A DNA stretch of 22,036 nucleotides. It comes from Symbiobacteriaceae bacterium (GTDB taxonomy: Bacteria > Bacillota_E > Symbiobacteriia > Symbiobacteriales > Symbiobacteriaceae). Position numbers and translations under genes: made by a program. A model generated the notes under the pieces. The model was not told the DNA's origin. It worked only from the letters and a program-made list of their open reading frames with translations, and did not search any database. Positions within the stretch are counted from its first letter, which is position 1; the number at the start of each line of letters is the position of its first letter. Where the stretch lies: NCBI GenBank assembly GCA_027356675.1, contig DAHVXO010000085.1, positions 1 through 22,036 of the forward strand, written 5' to 3'. This document shows positions 1 to 7,648 of this stretch, piece after piece.

Positions 1-211
1 TCAACCGAGGGCCGGGTTTTCTTGACAGGTTAATCGACGGCACCCGCGGTGGACGGCTGTTTGGGAAGCGGATTGCGGAAACCTGGACTTCCTGTTGACC
101 GTGGAAGCCGTCGCAATGAAACGACTATATTTTCACGCCTCAGGGAGGATTCTCGGAACGGCGGCGTGAATAACCGGGATCCATGGGTATCGAGTGGAGA
201 GGAGGACAGCC
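1..211 (+). other. Leader region upstream of the two-component operon
   Basis: No convincing gene is seen here. The reading frames in this stretch run out of frame into the kinase gene and look like shadows. A TTGACA hexamer lies near 24-29 but has no good -10 at 17 bp. A TATATT hexamer at about 126-131 could be a -10 but lacks a well-spaced -35. The two-component operon promoter is probably in this region, but I cannot place it. The ribosome binding site for the kinase (GAGAGGAGG) lies at its end. Confidence 0.4.
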
Positions 212-1690
212 ATGGCACTCTGGTTCATCAAGAACATTATCATTGTACGCTTCGTATACGGGCTGTCGTTTTTCTCACTCGGGCTCGTGGTCAGCATGCA
301 GCACCGGGCCGACAGCCGCTACCGCCTCGCCAAAGGACTGCGCAAACTCGCAGCCTTCGCACTCGTCCACGCCTTCGCCGATTGGGGTCTGGTCTTCATC
401 CCTCTCCAGGCACACCCGGACGACTCACAGGCACTGGCGACCCTCTGGGGCCTCAAGACGATCCTGATCTCCATCTCCTTTGGGCTGCTTTTGGACTTCG
501 GCGTTGGACTTCTGGCAACCCGGCACCGTGCCCAGCCGCACCCGGTCACACGATGGATCGCACCGCTAATCACGGGCGCCTGGCTGGTGGCCTTCTTTCT
601 CTATCCGCTGATCAGGGAGGATGCCGGGCTCTCGCAGTGGTACTTTATCTCCGAGATCTGGTCCCGCTACATGCTCGGCCTGCCCGCAGGGATGGTCGCC
701 GCCATCGCCCTGGCCGACCAGGCCGATGACCTGCGCAAGGACCGCCTGCACGCCTATGTGCGGAGCCTCTACTTGAGTGCGGCCTTTTTTATGGTCTACG
801 GACTGACCTCCGGGCTGGTCGTCCCCAAGCATGGCTTCTGGCCCGCCTCGATCATCAACACCGAGGCGTTTCTGCAGTTCACGAATATCCCCATCGAGAT
901 CTTTCGCACGGCCGCTGTGATCGGTTGCGCCTTTTTCACCGCCCGTGTACTGGGAATATTTAACATTGAGACTGCCCACCGCATCTACCGCTTGGAAGAG
1001 GAACGCGCCATCCTGCGGGAACGGGAGCGCATCGCCCGGGACCTGCACGACGGCATCCTCCAGACGCTCTACGGCGTGGGTCTCGGGCTCAGGGAGGTGG
1101 AGGGTCGCCTGGAGCATGAAGACCGGAACCTTGGGATCGTCCTTTCCGGCCTGACCCACGAACTGGGCGGAGCCATCGTCGACCTGCGGCGGGCCATTAC
1201 GAATCTGCGCGATGATGCCTTGCCCCTCCAGGCACTGGTGCCGGCGGCAAGCGAGTGCGTGAACCAGGTTTGCCGCCTGTCGCACCTCTCCGTTACGCTC
1301 GATGTGGAAGGCTTCGACGATGGCCTGCCGGGTCCGTTGCACGTGCCCGCCAGCTTTCGCGACCATGTCCTCGCCCTGCTCCGTGAGGGCCTTTCCAACG
1401 TGGCCCGCCACGCTGAATGCGAACGCGCCGACGTCATGCTTGCGTTTCAGGATGACACGGTCATCCTGCGCATCATCGATGAGGGAATCGGCTTTGACCC
1501 GTCTGCCTCACTCCCACCCGACGACCGGCGGGACGAGGCCCATCATGGTCTCAGGAACCTGGCCTCCCGAACCAAGCAGTTGGGCGGCACCGTCCGGATC
1601 GACAGCGCTCCCGGCAAGGGTACCCGCCTGCTGTTCCACATCCCGGTCCCCTTCGAAAGCGACGGGCCAATCGCCGTCGAGGAGGTGTGA
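212..1690 (+). CDS. NarL-family membrane sensor histidine kinase
   Basis: A 492-residue sensor kinase that should autophosphorylate on histidine and pass the phosphate to the response regulator encoded just downstream. The N-terminal ~250 residues form several hydrophobic segments (starting WFIKNIIIVRFVYG), a membrane sensor domain whose signal I cannot name. A short linker (RLEEERAILRERERIARD) leads to the HisKA_3 dimerisation domain, with the phospho-acceptor His279 in RDLHDG. The HATPase region follows: N-box EGLSNVARHA, G1 box DEGIGFD and G2 region GLRNLASR, ending in GKGTRLLFHIPV. The ATG at 212 is chosen because GAGAGGAGG sits just upstream; an in-frame GTG at 194 has no such site. The stop lies 2 bp before the regulator start, so the two are an operon. 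Confidence 0.93.
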   Translation: MALWFIKNIIIVRFVYGLSFFSLGLVVSMQHRADSRYRLAKGLRKLAAFALVHAFADWGLVFIPLQAHPDDSQALATLWGLKTILISISFGLLLDFGVGLLATRHRAQPHPVTRWIAPLITGAWLVAFFLYPLIREDAGLSQWYFISEIWSRYMLGLPAGMVAAIALADQADDLRKDRLHAYVRSLYLSAAFFMVYGLTSGLVVPKHGFWPASIINTEAFLQFTNIPIEIFRTAAVIGCAFFTARVLGIFNIETAHRIYRLEEERAILRERERIARDLHDGILQTLYGVGLGLREVEGRLEHEDRNLGIVLSGLTHELGGAIVDLRRAITNLRDDALPLQALVPAASECVNQVCRLSHLSVTLDVEGFDDGLPGPLHVPASFRDHVLALLREGLSNVARHAECERADVMLAFQDDTVILRIIDEGIGFDPSASLPPDDRRDEAHHGLRNLASRTKQLGGTVRIDSAPGKGTRLLFHIPVPFESDGPIAVEEV

Positions 1691-1692
1691 CG

Positions 1693-2445
1693 ATGGCAGA
1701 GAACAGCCCGGTCAAGCGCGTGCTGGTGGTCGATGACCATGGCGTTGTGCGCCATGGTCTGGTTGCCTTGCTCTCTAAGCATACGGATATCGAGGTGGTG
1801 GGTCAGGCGGCCGATGGCGAAGAGGCCGTTGCGAAGGCCGCCGAACTGCATCCCGATGTCGTGGTGCTGGATGTGCGGATGCCCGGCATGGGTGGCATTC
1901 CTGCCTGCCGGCTCATTCATGAGGTCTCGCCGGAGTCCAAGTGCGTCTTCCTCACCTCCTTTCCGGATGAGGAGGCGCTGGTCGGGGCCCTGCTTGCGGG
2001 CGCCAAAGGGTATATCCTCAAGAACCTGGCGGATGCGAGTCTGGTGGAGGCGGTGCGGGCCGTCGCCCGGGGCGAGTCGGCTCTGGATCCATCGCTGGGC
2101 GCCTCGGTGGCGGCCGGGATGCGCGCACTGGCGAGTGGGGCGCTCAAGGTCACCCAGACCGGCGTGGTAGCGGCAGCGGAGCCCAAAGCGACATCCCCGC
2201 CGCCGGCATCAGCGCATCCCCAAGCTCCCAATAGCACGGCGAGCTCTGCTTTGAGCGACGTCGAGCTCAACATCCTCCGGCTGATCGCTGAGGGTAAGAC
2301 GAACCGGGAGATCGCCGAGCAGACGTATTTCACCGAAAAGACCATTCGCAACTACGTGAGCGCCGTGCTGGCCAAGCTGAAGCTGCGGAACCGGGCGGAG
2401 GCAGCGGCCTACGCCGTACGCCACAACCTTCTGCGGGGTGAGTGA
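1693..2445 (+). CDS. NarL/LuxR-type response regulator
   Basis: A 250-residue DNA-binding response regulator, partner of the upstream kinase. The receiver domain (about residues 9-125) shows the acidic pair Asp14-Asp15 and the phospho-acceptor Asp60 in VVVLDVRMPG. A Lys in the GYILKN segment fits the conserved lysine. A linker of about 35 residues rich in Ala, Pro and Ser (about 150-188) is longer than usual. The C-terminal LuxR-type helix-turn-helix is clear (LRLIAEGKTNREIAEQTYFT, then EKTIRNYVSAVLAKLKLRNR). The ATG at 1693 is preferred over an in-frame GTG at 1687 because the GAGGAGGTG site lies just ahead of it. The overall plan resembles DevR/LiaR-type regulators. The regulated genes are not evident; no similar dyad was found at neighbouring genes. 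Confidence 0.93.
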   Translation: MAENSPVKRVLVVDDHGVVRHGLVALLSKHTDIEVVGQAADGEEAVAKAAELHPDVVVLDVRMPGMGGIPACRLIHEVSPESKCVFLTSFPDEEALVGALLAGAKGYILKNLADASLVEAVRAVARGESALDPSLGASVAAGMRALASGALKVTQTGVVAAAEPKATSPPPASAHPQAPNSTASSALSDVELNILRLIAEGKTNREIAEQTYFTEKTIRNYVSAVLAKLKLRNRAEAAAYAVRHNLLRGE

Positions 2446-2486
2446 TAACTGTCTCCCGGAAGGGTGCTTCCGGGGGATCGTTGTCA
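2443..2486 (+). terminator. Hairpin at the end of the two-component operon
   Basis: The perfect 8-bp stem CCCGGAAG / CTTCCGGG (2455-2462 and 2467-2474, loop GGTG) starts right after the regulator stop. It can be extended by an outer TGATAAC / GTTGTCA pairing (2443-2449 and 2480-2486). There is no T-run after it, so it may stabilise the mRNA end rather than terminate by itself. Confidence 0.5.
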
Positions 2487-2528
2487 TCTCCGCCGACATG
2501 TTTAAGGCCGGATAAATCAATGCTGCAC

Positions 2529-2564
2529 AAGCCCCCGGGCGGACACAGGCCAGCCCGGGGCTTT
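2529..2564. terminator. GC-rich hairpin, probable bidirectional terminator
   Basis: Arms AAGCCCCCGGGC (2529-2540) and GCCCGGGGCTTT (2553-2564) pair with one bulged C and a 12-nt loop. A short T-run follows on the plus strand. It lies between the convergent two-component operon and iron cluster and probably separates them. Confidence 0.6.
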
Positions 2565-2588
2565 CGCGGTACGCCAGCTCATGAGAAA

Positions 2589-2613
2589 CGGCGAGGGCTC
2601 AAGGCCCCCGCCG
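2589..2613 (-). terminator. Terminator of the FTR1/lipoprotein operon
   Basis: Arms CGGCGAGGGC (2589-2598) and GCCCCCGCCG (2604-2613) pair with one mismatch around a 5-nt loop. On the minus strand the hairpin begins 13 nt after the lipoprotein stop and is followed by TTTCT, a weak U-tract. Confidence 0.6.
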
Positions 2614-2626
2614 TCGCCGTAAACCG

Positions 2627-2989
2627 CTACTTCACCAGGTCACCCAGGAGTCCATCCAGCTGCTTGATCTGCTCGCCCAGGGCCTTCTTGTCCAGCGGGC
2701 TGACCTTCACACCGGCCTGGATGGCGCCCAAAGGCTTCTCGACCTTCTCGTAGGCATCCTTGTCCTTGGCCTTTACGGCGTCTTCGAACTTCGACCAGGC
2801 CTCTTCAAGCTCGCCGCCACCACTCTTCGCCTTGGCCTCGTCCCCGGCCTCCACGGCCTTTTGCACGTCTGCCAAAACTGTCCTCATCTTCTGGGCCCCA
2901 CCCTTGATGTCGCCGTCGGACTTGGCGCTGCAGCCTGTGAGGGCCAAGACCAGTGTGGCAGCCAGGAACACGGTCGCAATCCGCTTCAT
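2627..2989 (-). CDS. Small lipoprotein resembling the FTR1 periplasmic repeat
   Basis: A 120-residue exported lipoprotein. It starts MKRIATVFLAATLVLALTGC, a signal peptide ending in the lipobox LTGC, so Cys20 should be lipidated and the rest exposed outside the membrane. The mature part is charged and helical (KAKDKDAYEKVEKPLGAIQA). It resembles the two repeats in the extracytoplasmic N-terminus of the neighbouring FTR1 protein: the spacing of the W..FEDAVKAK..AY..VE pattern matches W..IEDGIKAQ..AY..IE there. The ATG at 2989 is chosen because AGGAGA precedes it; the longer frame upstream has no signal peptide. It lies 37 bp after the FTR1 stop, hence the same operon. A role in iron binding or delivery to the permease is inferred from context only. 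Confidence 0.85.
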   Translation of the reverse strand: MKRIATVFLAATLVLALTGCSAKSDGDIKGGAQKMRTVLADVQKAVEAGDEAKAKSGGGELEEAWSKFEDAVKAKDKDAYEKVEKPLGAIQAGVKVSPLDKKALGEQIKQLDGLLGDLVK

Positions 2990-3026
2990 GAGTAGCTCTC
3001 CTCGCACTGCTATGGTTGAAAGGCGA

Positions 3027-4505
3027 TTACCCTTGCTGGGCCATCTGTGATTTGAGCCTGCGGCTCCTTCGCAGGTTCCACACCGCCATCGCACCGGCTG
3101 CTATCAGTAGCAGCACCTGCGGCAGCGTGCTCTCCCAGTTGGGGTAGATCGACAGGAAGTCGACGTTGGGCAGGTACGGGGCCACTGTAGCCGGCAGGAC
3201 ACCTGCCATCTGGAGACCGTGGATGCCGTTGCCGGTAAACTTAAAGCCCAGGTAGAAGACCATGATGCTGGAGACCTGGAAGAACGGGCGCACCGGAATC
3301 CGCCCGCCGACCTTCAGGATCACGAGGGCCACCACAGTGAGCACGCCGAGTCCGATGCCCAGGCCAGCAACCAGATCCTGCACGGAGATCGAGGAGGCCA
3401 TGCCCACGAAGAACAGGACCGTCTCCGTCCCTTCACGCAGGACGGCGAGGAAGGAGAGCGCGGCCAGAGAGATCAGGTTGCCCTTGGCCAGAGCGGTCGT
3501 GCTCTGTTCATGGATGTACCGCTGCCACTCGGTTACGTGGGACTTGCTGTGCAGCCAGTAACTGACCCAGATCAGCATGGCAGCGCCGAAGAGCCCCGTC
3601 CAGCCGGCGATCAGGAAGTTGTTGGTGCCAAAGGCGCCGGTGCCGAAAAGCAGCTTGACTGCCACAGCCAGGCCTGCGCTCAGCAGCAACCCACCGGTTA
3701 CGCCGCCCCAGACCCAGATCGTCTTGTCCTTGTGCCCGGCCTTGCCGAGAACCGCCAGCAGGGCGACGATCACCAGCAGGGCCTCCAGCCCTTCCCGCAG
3801 CAGGATCGTTGCAGCGTCGAACATCGAATAGCTGTTCTTGGCGGCTACAGGGGCCAGGTACCCCCGCATATTGGTAATAATCGTCTGCGCCCGGCCCAGG
3901 TCAGGCGTTGTCGCTGAGAGTAAGGCATAGGCGTCAACCATGTCCCGCTCGGCATTGGCGTAAATCTTGGCGGACTGCGTGAGGACCACGCCCTCGACAT
4001 CGAGCCAGGACTTGCGGAACTGGTCCATGGCCTTGGCGGCACCCGGGGCATCCCCCGCTGCAATGCGCTCCTTGGCCCTGTCCAGCAGGGAGAGCAGGGC
4101 CGTGACGTTCCCGCCCACCGGCGCCTTTCCCCCGTCCGCCGCATAACCGCCCGCCACAAACTTCTGGTTCGCCGCGTTCAGCAGATCGAGCGCTGCTGCT
4201 AGCTTGGCACCGTCGGGCTGGCTGCTGACCAGGAGAAACTGCACGGCTGCCATCTCGTCCTCGATGGACTTGTAGGCGGTCCGAGACTGGGCCTTGATAC
4301 CGTCCTCGATTTCAAGCCAGCGCTGGCGAAATTGCTCGAACCCGGCCTGGGCGCCCGCGATGTCCCCCTGCTTTGCTTGTGCAGCCGCCTTGGTCACCAG
4401 GCTGGCAGCAGCGGTGAGATCGGTAGTTGCACTTGCCAGGGCGCCAGTCGCAGTGCCCAGCAGCAGCAGTGCGGCGATGAGGTATGACATCAGGCGAAGT
4501 CTCAT
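3027..4505 (-). CDS. FTR1-family iron permease with N-terminal periplasmic repeats
   Basis: A 492-residue high-affinity iron transporter. Residues 1-25 form a signal peptide (ending near ALAS). Residues ~26-215 hold two copies of a helical repeat (QFRQRWLEIEDGIKAQS and QFRKSWLDVEGVVLTQS). The FTR1 membrane domain follows, with both signature iron motifs, REGLE at about 237-241 and REGTE at about 357-361, in the usual pair of membrane helices. The C-terminus ends in a basic tail (RRSRRLKSQ). The ATG at 4505 is preferred to an in-frame start 15 nt upstream because GGAGG lies at a normal distance. A Fur-type box lies about 90 bp upstream, and an FtrD-like polyferredoxin gene precedes it. In the FtrABCD systems of Proteobacteria, FtrC (this family) and FtrD work together; no P19 or cupredoxin partner (FtrA, FtrB) is present here. 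Confidence 0.93.
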   Translation of the reverse strand: MRLRLMSYLIAALLLLGTATGALASATTDLTAAASLVTKAAAQAKQGDIAGAQAGFEQFRQRWLEIEDGIKAQSRTAYKSIEDEMAAVQFLLVSSQPDGAKLAAALDLLNAANQKFVAGGYAADGGKAPVGGNVTALLSLLDRAKERIAAGDAPGAAKAMDQFRKSWLDVEGVVLTQSAKIYANAERDMVDAYALLSATTPDLGRAQTIITNMRGYLAPVAAKNSYSMFDAATILLREGLEALLVIVALLAVLGKAGHKDKTIWVWGGVTGGLLLSAGLAVAVKLLFGTGAFGTNNFLIAGWTGLFGAAMLIWVSYWLHSKSHVTEWQRYIHEQSTTALAKGNLISLAALSFLAVLREGTETVLFFVGMASSISVQDLVAGLGIGLGVLTVVALVILKVGGRIPVRPFFQVSSIMVFYLGFKFTGNGIHGLQMAGVLPATVAPYLPNVDFLSIYPNWESTLPQVLLLIAAGAMAVWNLRRSRRLKSQMAQQG

Positions 4506-4584
4506 GATCGGTTCCTCCATTGCCCTGCCGGTCTTCAGAAGCCAGGGTCACGCCAGCCATGCGTGACGTTTTCCCTCTTCTGCG

Positions 4585-4613
4585 ATTGTGAATGATAATC
4601 GCTATCAATGCAA
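4585..4613 (-). promoter_or_regulatory. Candidate sigma-A promoter of the FTR1 operon
   Basis: On the minus strand, TTGCAT (4608-4613) and CACAAT (4585-4590) are separated by exactly 17 bp. Each hexamer is only a moderate match. The spacer coincides with the Fur-type box, the arrangement expected for iron repression. Confidence 0.45.
4593..4607 (-). promoter_or_regulatory. Fur-type operator (7-1-7 box)
   Basis: Read on the minus strand it is TGATAGCGATTATCA, matching the Fur 7-1-7 consensus TGATAATnATTATCA at all but two half-site positions. It lies about 90 bp upstream of the FTR1 start and inside the candidate promoter spacer. This supports iron-dependent repression of the permease and lipoprotein genes. 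Confidence 0.75.
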
Positions 4614-4695
4614 GCGGGAACTACTGTTCGTGATGCTTTTCTCAACCGTTTGCACTAGATACTTTATGTCATGGTACCATAAGCGCTGCGTCGAA

Positions 4696-4723
4696 GCGCC
4701 GGACAACGGATCTTGCCCGGCGC
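4696..4723 (-). terminator. Weak hairpin after the polyferredoxin gene
   Basis: GCGCCGG (4696-4702) and CCGGCGC (4717-4723) can pair just beyond the minus-strand stop at 4733. No U-tract follows, so some read-through into the FTR1 gene is likely. Confidence 0.35.
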
Positions 4724-4732
4724 CCTTCCCGT

Positions 4733-5962
4733 CTACTTGAGCTCGCCTCGCTGCCATTTCTTCACGATCTCCACCACGAACGTCCGATCCGTAAGTACAC
4801 CGGCTGCGGTTATGTGGGTCTCCAAGTCCTTGATCTTGGTCTCTACCGGCGTGGACGGATCGAGTTCTAACGCCCGGTATAGGACCTCCGGTGGCACGCC
4901 CCAGATGCTGACCACATCCTGCAGCGGTCGCCAACCCTTGATCTCCTCCGGGTCCACCCACCCGTTCGCAGCCGCCTGGGGTTTCTCCGCCACAGCAGAT
5001 GAGACCCAATCCCCGGTCAGCATGGAAATTCCGATCACGCCGCCGAAGATCGCGGCAGCTGTTAGACCGTATGCCCAACCCTTGAAAGACCTGGCCTTCT
5101 GCCACCAACCGGCCTTCAACTCCAGTGCCGCAGGTTTAGGGCAGGCATCCACGCACTCCAGGCAGCGGTTACAGGTGGTATCGGTCACGGTGTTTACGGC
5201 TGTGATGTCGATGTCCAGGGGGCACCTGCGGGAGCAGAGATTGCAGGCGGTGCAACTGGTCTCGCTGCGGCGCAGCTTCACGGGCGTCCACTTGTTGGCG
5301 ATGCCCACCACGGCTCCCAGCGGGCAAGCGTACCGGCACCAGGCCCGCTCCACCAGGAGGCCGCCCACTACCACCAGGCCCAGTACGATCAGCCCACCGA
5401 TGGCGATCTCGGCGCTGCCAACGTCCCATGCAGCCTTCCAGGGACAGTAATCGCCGAAGATGAACTCACCGGCGCTATAGGTGGCAAGTAGGACCAGGGC
5501 AAGGACAATGTACCGCCCGTTTCGGAGGAGGCTGTCGACCTTGCGCGGGATGGTGATCTTCCACGGAATCAATCGGGTGCGAAGCCTGTAGATGTACTCC
5601 TGGGCCGTGCCGAACGGACAGATCCACCCACAAAAAGCGGAGCCCATGAGCAGGACCAGCACCAACACGGCCACCAGCAGGACGAGATCGGATAGATGGA
5701 GGTGTTTGAGGGTTGTGCCAGTCTGTATCCAAGTCCAGAGCGTCTCCAGTCCCCCGAATGGGCTGAGGGCGTCGACCGAGGGAGCCTGGTTGGCGGGTCC
5801 GGCGAGGCCTGCGGCTTCGCCGAACCGGTGGCGGATGATGCTGTATGCGGTCAGGAGCAGGAATAGGACTTGGACGCCGAGGCGGGCCCAGTGGCCCCTG
5901 GTCCAGTTTTTGTTTCGCTTGGTTGGGGTGATAAGAGCGGGAACAGAGGGTCTGGTCGGCAT
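4733..5962 (-). CDS. NapH/FtrD-like membrane polyferredoxin
   Basis: A 409-residue membrane iron-sulfur protein. About five hydrophobic segments are seen, including LGVQVLFLLLTAYSII, VLVLVLLMGSAFCGWICPFG and IAIGGLIVLGLVVVGGLLVE. Two membrane-edge CxxxCPxG motifs (CGWICPFG, CRYACPLG) match the NapH/CcoG/FtrD class. Two further clusters, CTACNLCSRRCP and CNRCLECVDACP, are classical 4Fe-4S sites. The last ~75 residues (from GWRPLQDVVSIWG to the end) form a soluble helical domain seen in some polyferredoxins. Next to an FTR1 permease the best analogue is FtrD, which passes electrons for iron uptake; NapH itself is unlikely as no nitrate reductase genes are near. The ATG at 5962 is chosen over 5983 because AGGGGG lies at a better distance. 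Confidence 0.85.
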   Translation of the reverse strand: MPTRPSVPALITPTKRNKNWTRGHWARLGVQVLFLLLTAYSIIRHRFGEAAGLAGPANQAPSVDALSPFGGLETLWTWIQTGTTLKHLHLSDLVLLVAVLVLVLLMGSAFCGWICPFGTAQEYIYRLRTRLIPWKITIPRKVDSLLRNGRYIVLALVLLATYSAGEFIFGDYCPWKAAWDVGSAEIAIGGLIVLGLVVVGGLLVERAWCRYACPLGAVVGIANKWTPVKLRRSETSCTACNLCSRRCPLDIDITAVNTVTDTTCNRCLECVDACPKPAALELKAGWWQKARSFKGWAYGLTAAAIFGGVIGISMLTGDWVSSAVAEKPQAAANGWVDPEEIKGWRPLQDVVSIWGVPPEVLYRALELDPSTPVETKIKDLETHITAAGVLTDRTFVVEIVKKWQRGELK

Positions 5963-5997
5963 GATGGGAACCCCCTTTCGCATGGCTCCACTCTACT

Positions 5998-6011
5998 CGC
6001 CAAGTTTGGCG
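5998..6011. repeat. Palindrome between two divergent genes
   Basis: CGCCAAGTTTGGCG is a perfect 6-bp inverted repeat around a 2-bp centre. It lies in the ~140-bp gap between the divergent polyferredoxin and sigma-54 activator genes. It could be an operator, but no matching second copy was noticed. Confidence 0.35.
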
Positions 6012-6105
6012 CCTTTGTGCCGGAAATGTGCGGCAAGTGTGGTGATTGTCTGGTGAGAACGGGCCTTTCTGTGGGGGGGCAGGCGTCCCGTGGGCTCATG
6101 CCGAA

Positions 6106-7488
6106 ATGAGGGGACGAAGAGGGGGGCTGGTCGGAATCGACATCCGTGAACTCATGAAAGCGGCGGCGCCGTTACTGGAGGCCCTCCACGACGGCGTGGC
6201 GGTGACCGATACCGACGGTGTTGTGGTCTACGTCAACGACGCCAACACCCGCATCACGGGTCTTAAGGCCCGGGACCTGGTGGGCCGCCTGGTCCGAGAG
6301 GTCGTACCAGACTCGCACCTTCTGCAGGCGATCACCTCCGGGCGCCCGCTGATCGGGGTGCGGACCCGGGCCGGGGACCGCGACGTCATCTCCAACATTG
6401 TGCCGCTGCGGGACCAAAGGCGGCTAATTGGCGCCATCTCGGTCTTTCGCGACTTGACCGAAATGATGGCACTCACCGCCCAATTGCAGGAGGCGCGCAA
6501 CACGATCGACCTGCTCCGGACACAACTGAGTGCGGGGCCGGCGATGGCGGGGGTCGTGCAGGGGCGCAACCCGGCGGCCCAGCGGGCGATCACCCTGGCG
6601 CTCCGGGCCGCCGGTGTCAACTCGCCCGTGCTGGTGGAGGGGGAGAGCGGGACCGGCAAGGAGGTCATCGCACGTCTCATCCACGCCCGCAGCGACAGGG
6701 CCAAGCGCCCGTTCATCGCCTTTAACTGCGCCGCCGTGCCCGGCACCCTGGTCGAGAGCGAACTCTTTGGTTACGACGCAGGGGCTTTCACCGGCGCCCG
6801 GCGGGGCGGGCGGGCCGGCCTCATGGAGATGGCTGATGGTGGCACGCTGTTCTTGGACGAAATCGGCGATATGGAGGCCAGCGTGCAGGCCAAGCTGCTC
6901 CGGGCGCTTCAGGGCGGCGAGTTCCGCCGGCTGGGGTCGGCTGACGTGCGAAAGGCGGACATCCGGGTCATCTCTGCCACCAATCGCCCTCTGCAGGATT
7001 TGGTCGCGGCGCATCAATTCCGAGAGGACCTGTACTACCGGCTCCGGGTGATCCGGATCCCTTTGCCGCCCCTCAGGGAGCGCAGGGAGGACCTGCCTGA
7101 GTTCGTGCGCCATGCCCTGCAGCGGGCCTGCTCCCGGCTCGGCCGGCGCGAGCCTGAACTTGAGCCAGCCGCCCTGCGCCGTCTGCTCTCGTATCACTAC
7201 CCCGGCAACGTGCGGGAGTTGGAGAACATCATGGAGCAGGCGGTCGTCCTGGATGACGACGGTGTGATTGACGAGGCGGACCTGCCCACCGAGGTGGCGC
7301 CCCGCATCGAGTTCGGTTCCGACGTGGTTCTGCGCTTCCCCACCGAGTTCCCCGATTGGAACCAGGTCGAGCGGGCAGTGCTGGAGGCCGGGCTACGCCA
7401 TTTCGACACCAAGGTGGCCCTTGCGGCGCACCTGGGCATGGGACGGGCCACGCTCTATCGGAAGTTGGCCCAATACAGGTTGGACTAA
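6106..7488 (+). CDS. PAS-domain sigma-54 activator, probable regulator of tnaA
   Basis: A bacterial enhancer-binding protein of about 460 residues. Residues ~20-110 form a PAS sensor domain ([20 protein letters not shown]). The AAA+ domain has Walker A GESGTGKE, the sigma-54 contact loop GAFTGA (226-231), Walker [12 protein letters not shown], a sensor ATNRP and an arginine-finger region [11 protein letters not shown] Fis-type helix-turn-helix ends the protein ([20 protein letters not shown]). It sits 160 bp upstream of tnaA, which has a -24/-12 promoter, so it probably activates tnaA. The PAS domain could bind tryptophan, indole or another signal; this is inference. The start is uncertain: no strong ribosome binding site is seen at ATG 6106. 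Alternatives are ATG 6046 upstream and ATG 6154 downstream. Confidence 0.88.
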   Translation: MRGRRGGLVGIDIRELMKAAAPLLEALHDGVAVTDTDGVVVYVNDANTRITGLKARDLVGRLVREVVPDSHLLQAITSGRPLIGVRTRAGDRDVISNIVPLRDQRRLIGAISVFRDLTEMMALTAQLQEARNTIDLLRTQLSAGPAMAGVVQGRNPAAQRAITLALRAAGVNSPVLVEGESGTGKEVIARLIHARSDRAKRPFIAFNCAAVPGTLVESELFGYDAGAFTGARRGGRAGLMEMADGGTLFLDEIGDMEASVQAKLLRALQGGEFRRLGSADVRKADIRVISATNRPLQDLVAAHQFREDLYYRLRVIRIPLPPLRERREDLPEFVRHALQRACSRLGRREPELEPAALRRLLSYHYPGNVRELENIMEQAVVLDDDGVIDEADLPTEVAPRIEFGSDVVLRFPTEFPDWNQVERAVLEAGLRHFDTKVALAAHLGMGRATLYRKLAQYRLD

Positions 7489-7500
7489 ACACCGTCTCAT

Positions 7501-7555
7501 CACGTATCGAAAAGAGACACCGATAGGACCGGTTGATGTCTCTTTTCGATACGTG
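7501..7555. promoter_or_regulatory. Perfect 19-bp inverted repeat, candidate enhancer of tnaA
   Basis: Arms 7501-7519 and 7537-7555 are exact reverse complements, separated by 17 bp. Each arm holds an interrupted dyad, GTATC-N5-GAGAC (7504-7518) and its mirror (7538-7552), as two dimer sites would. The centre lies about 90 bp before the expected tnaA transcription start, a usual place for a sigma-54 enhancer. It also follows the activator stop by 12 bp, so it could double as that gene's terminator, though no T-run follows the second arm. Confidence 0.65.
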
Positions 7556-7592
7556 CGCCAAACGGGCCCCCGCCACAGCGCCCCCCGCAGGG

Positions 7593-7607
7593 TGGCACAG
7601 CTCTTGC
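7593..7607 (+). promoter_or_regulatory. Sigma-54 (-24/-12) promoter of tnaA
   Basis: TGGCACAGCTCTTGC gives the invariant GG and GC separated by 10 bp, close to the consensus TGGCACG-N4-TTGC. It lies about 42 bp upstream of the tnaA start codon and downstream of a sigma-54 activator gene. Confidence 0.88.
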
Positions 7608-7648
7608 GAGGTAAAAGTAGGCGAAATGTCCAGGGGGGGTCCAAATCC

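Noticed and set aside
566..1411. A 281-codon minus-strand frame inside the kinase gene.
   Set aside because: It is antisense to a kinase with intact H, N and G boxes; its composition is typical of a shadow frame.
3219..3917. A 232-codon plus-strand frame inside the FTR1 gene.
   Set aside because: It is antisense to the REGLE/REGTE permease; its Gln/His/Gly-rich product has no family features.
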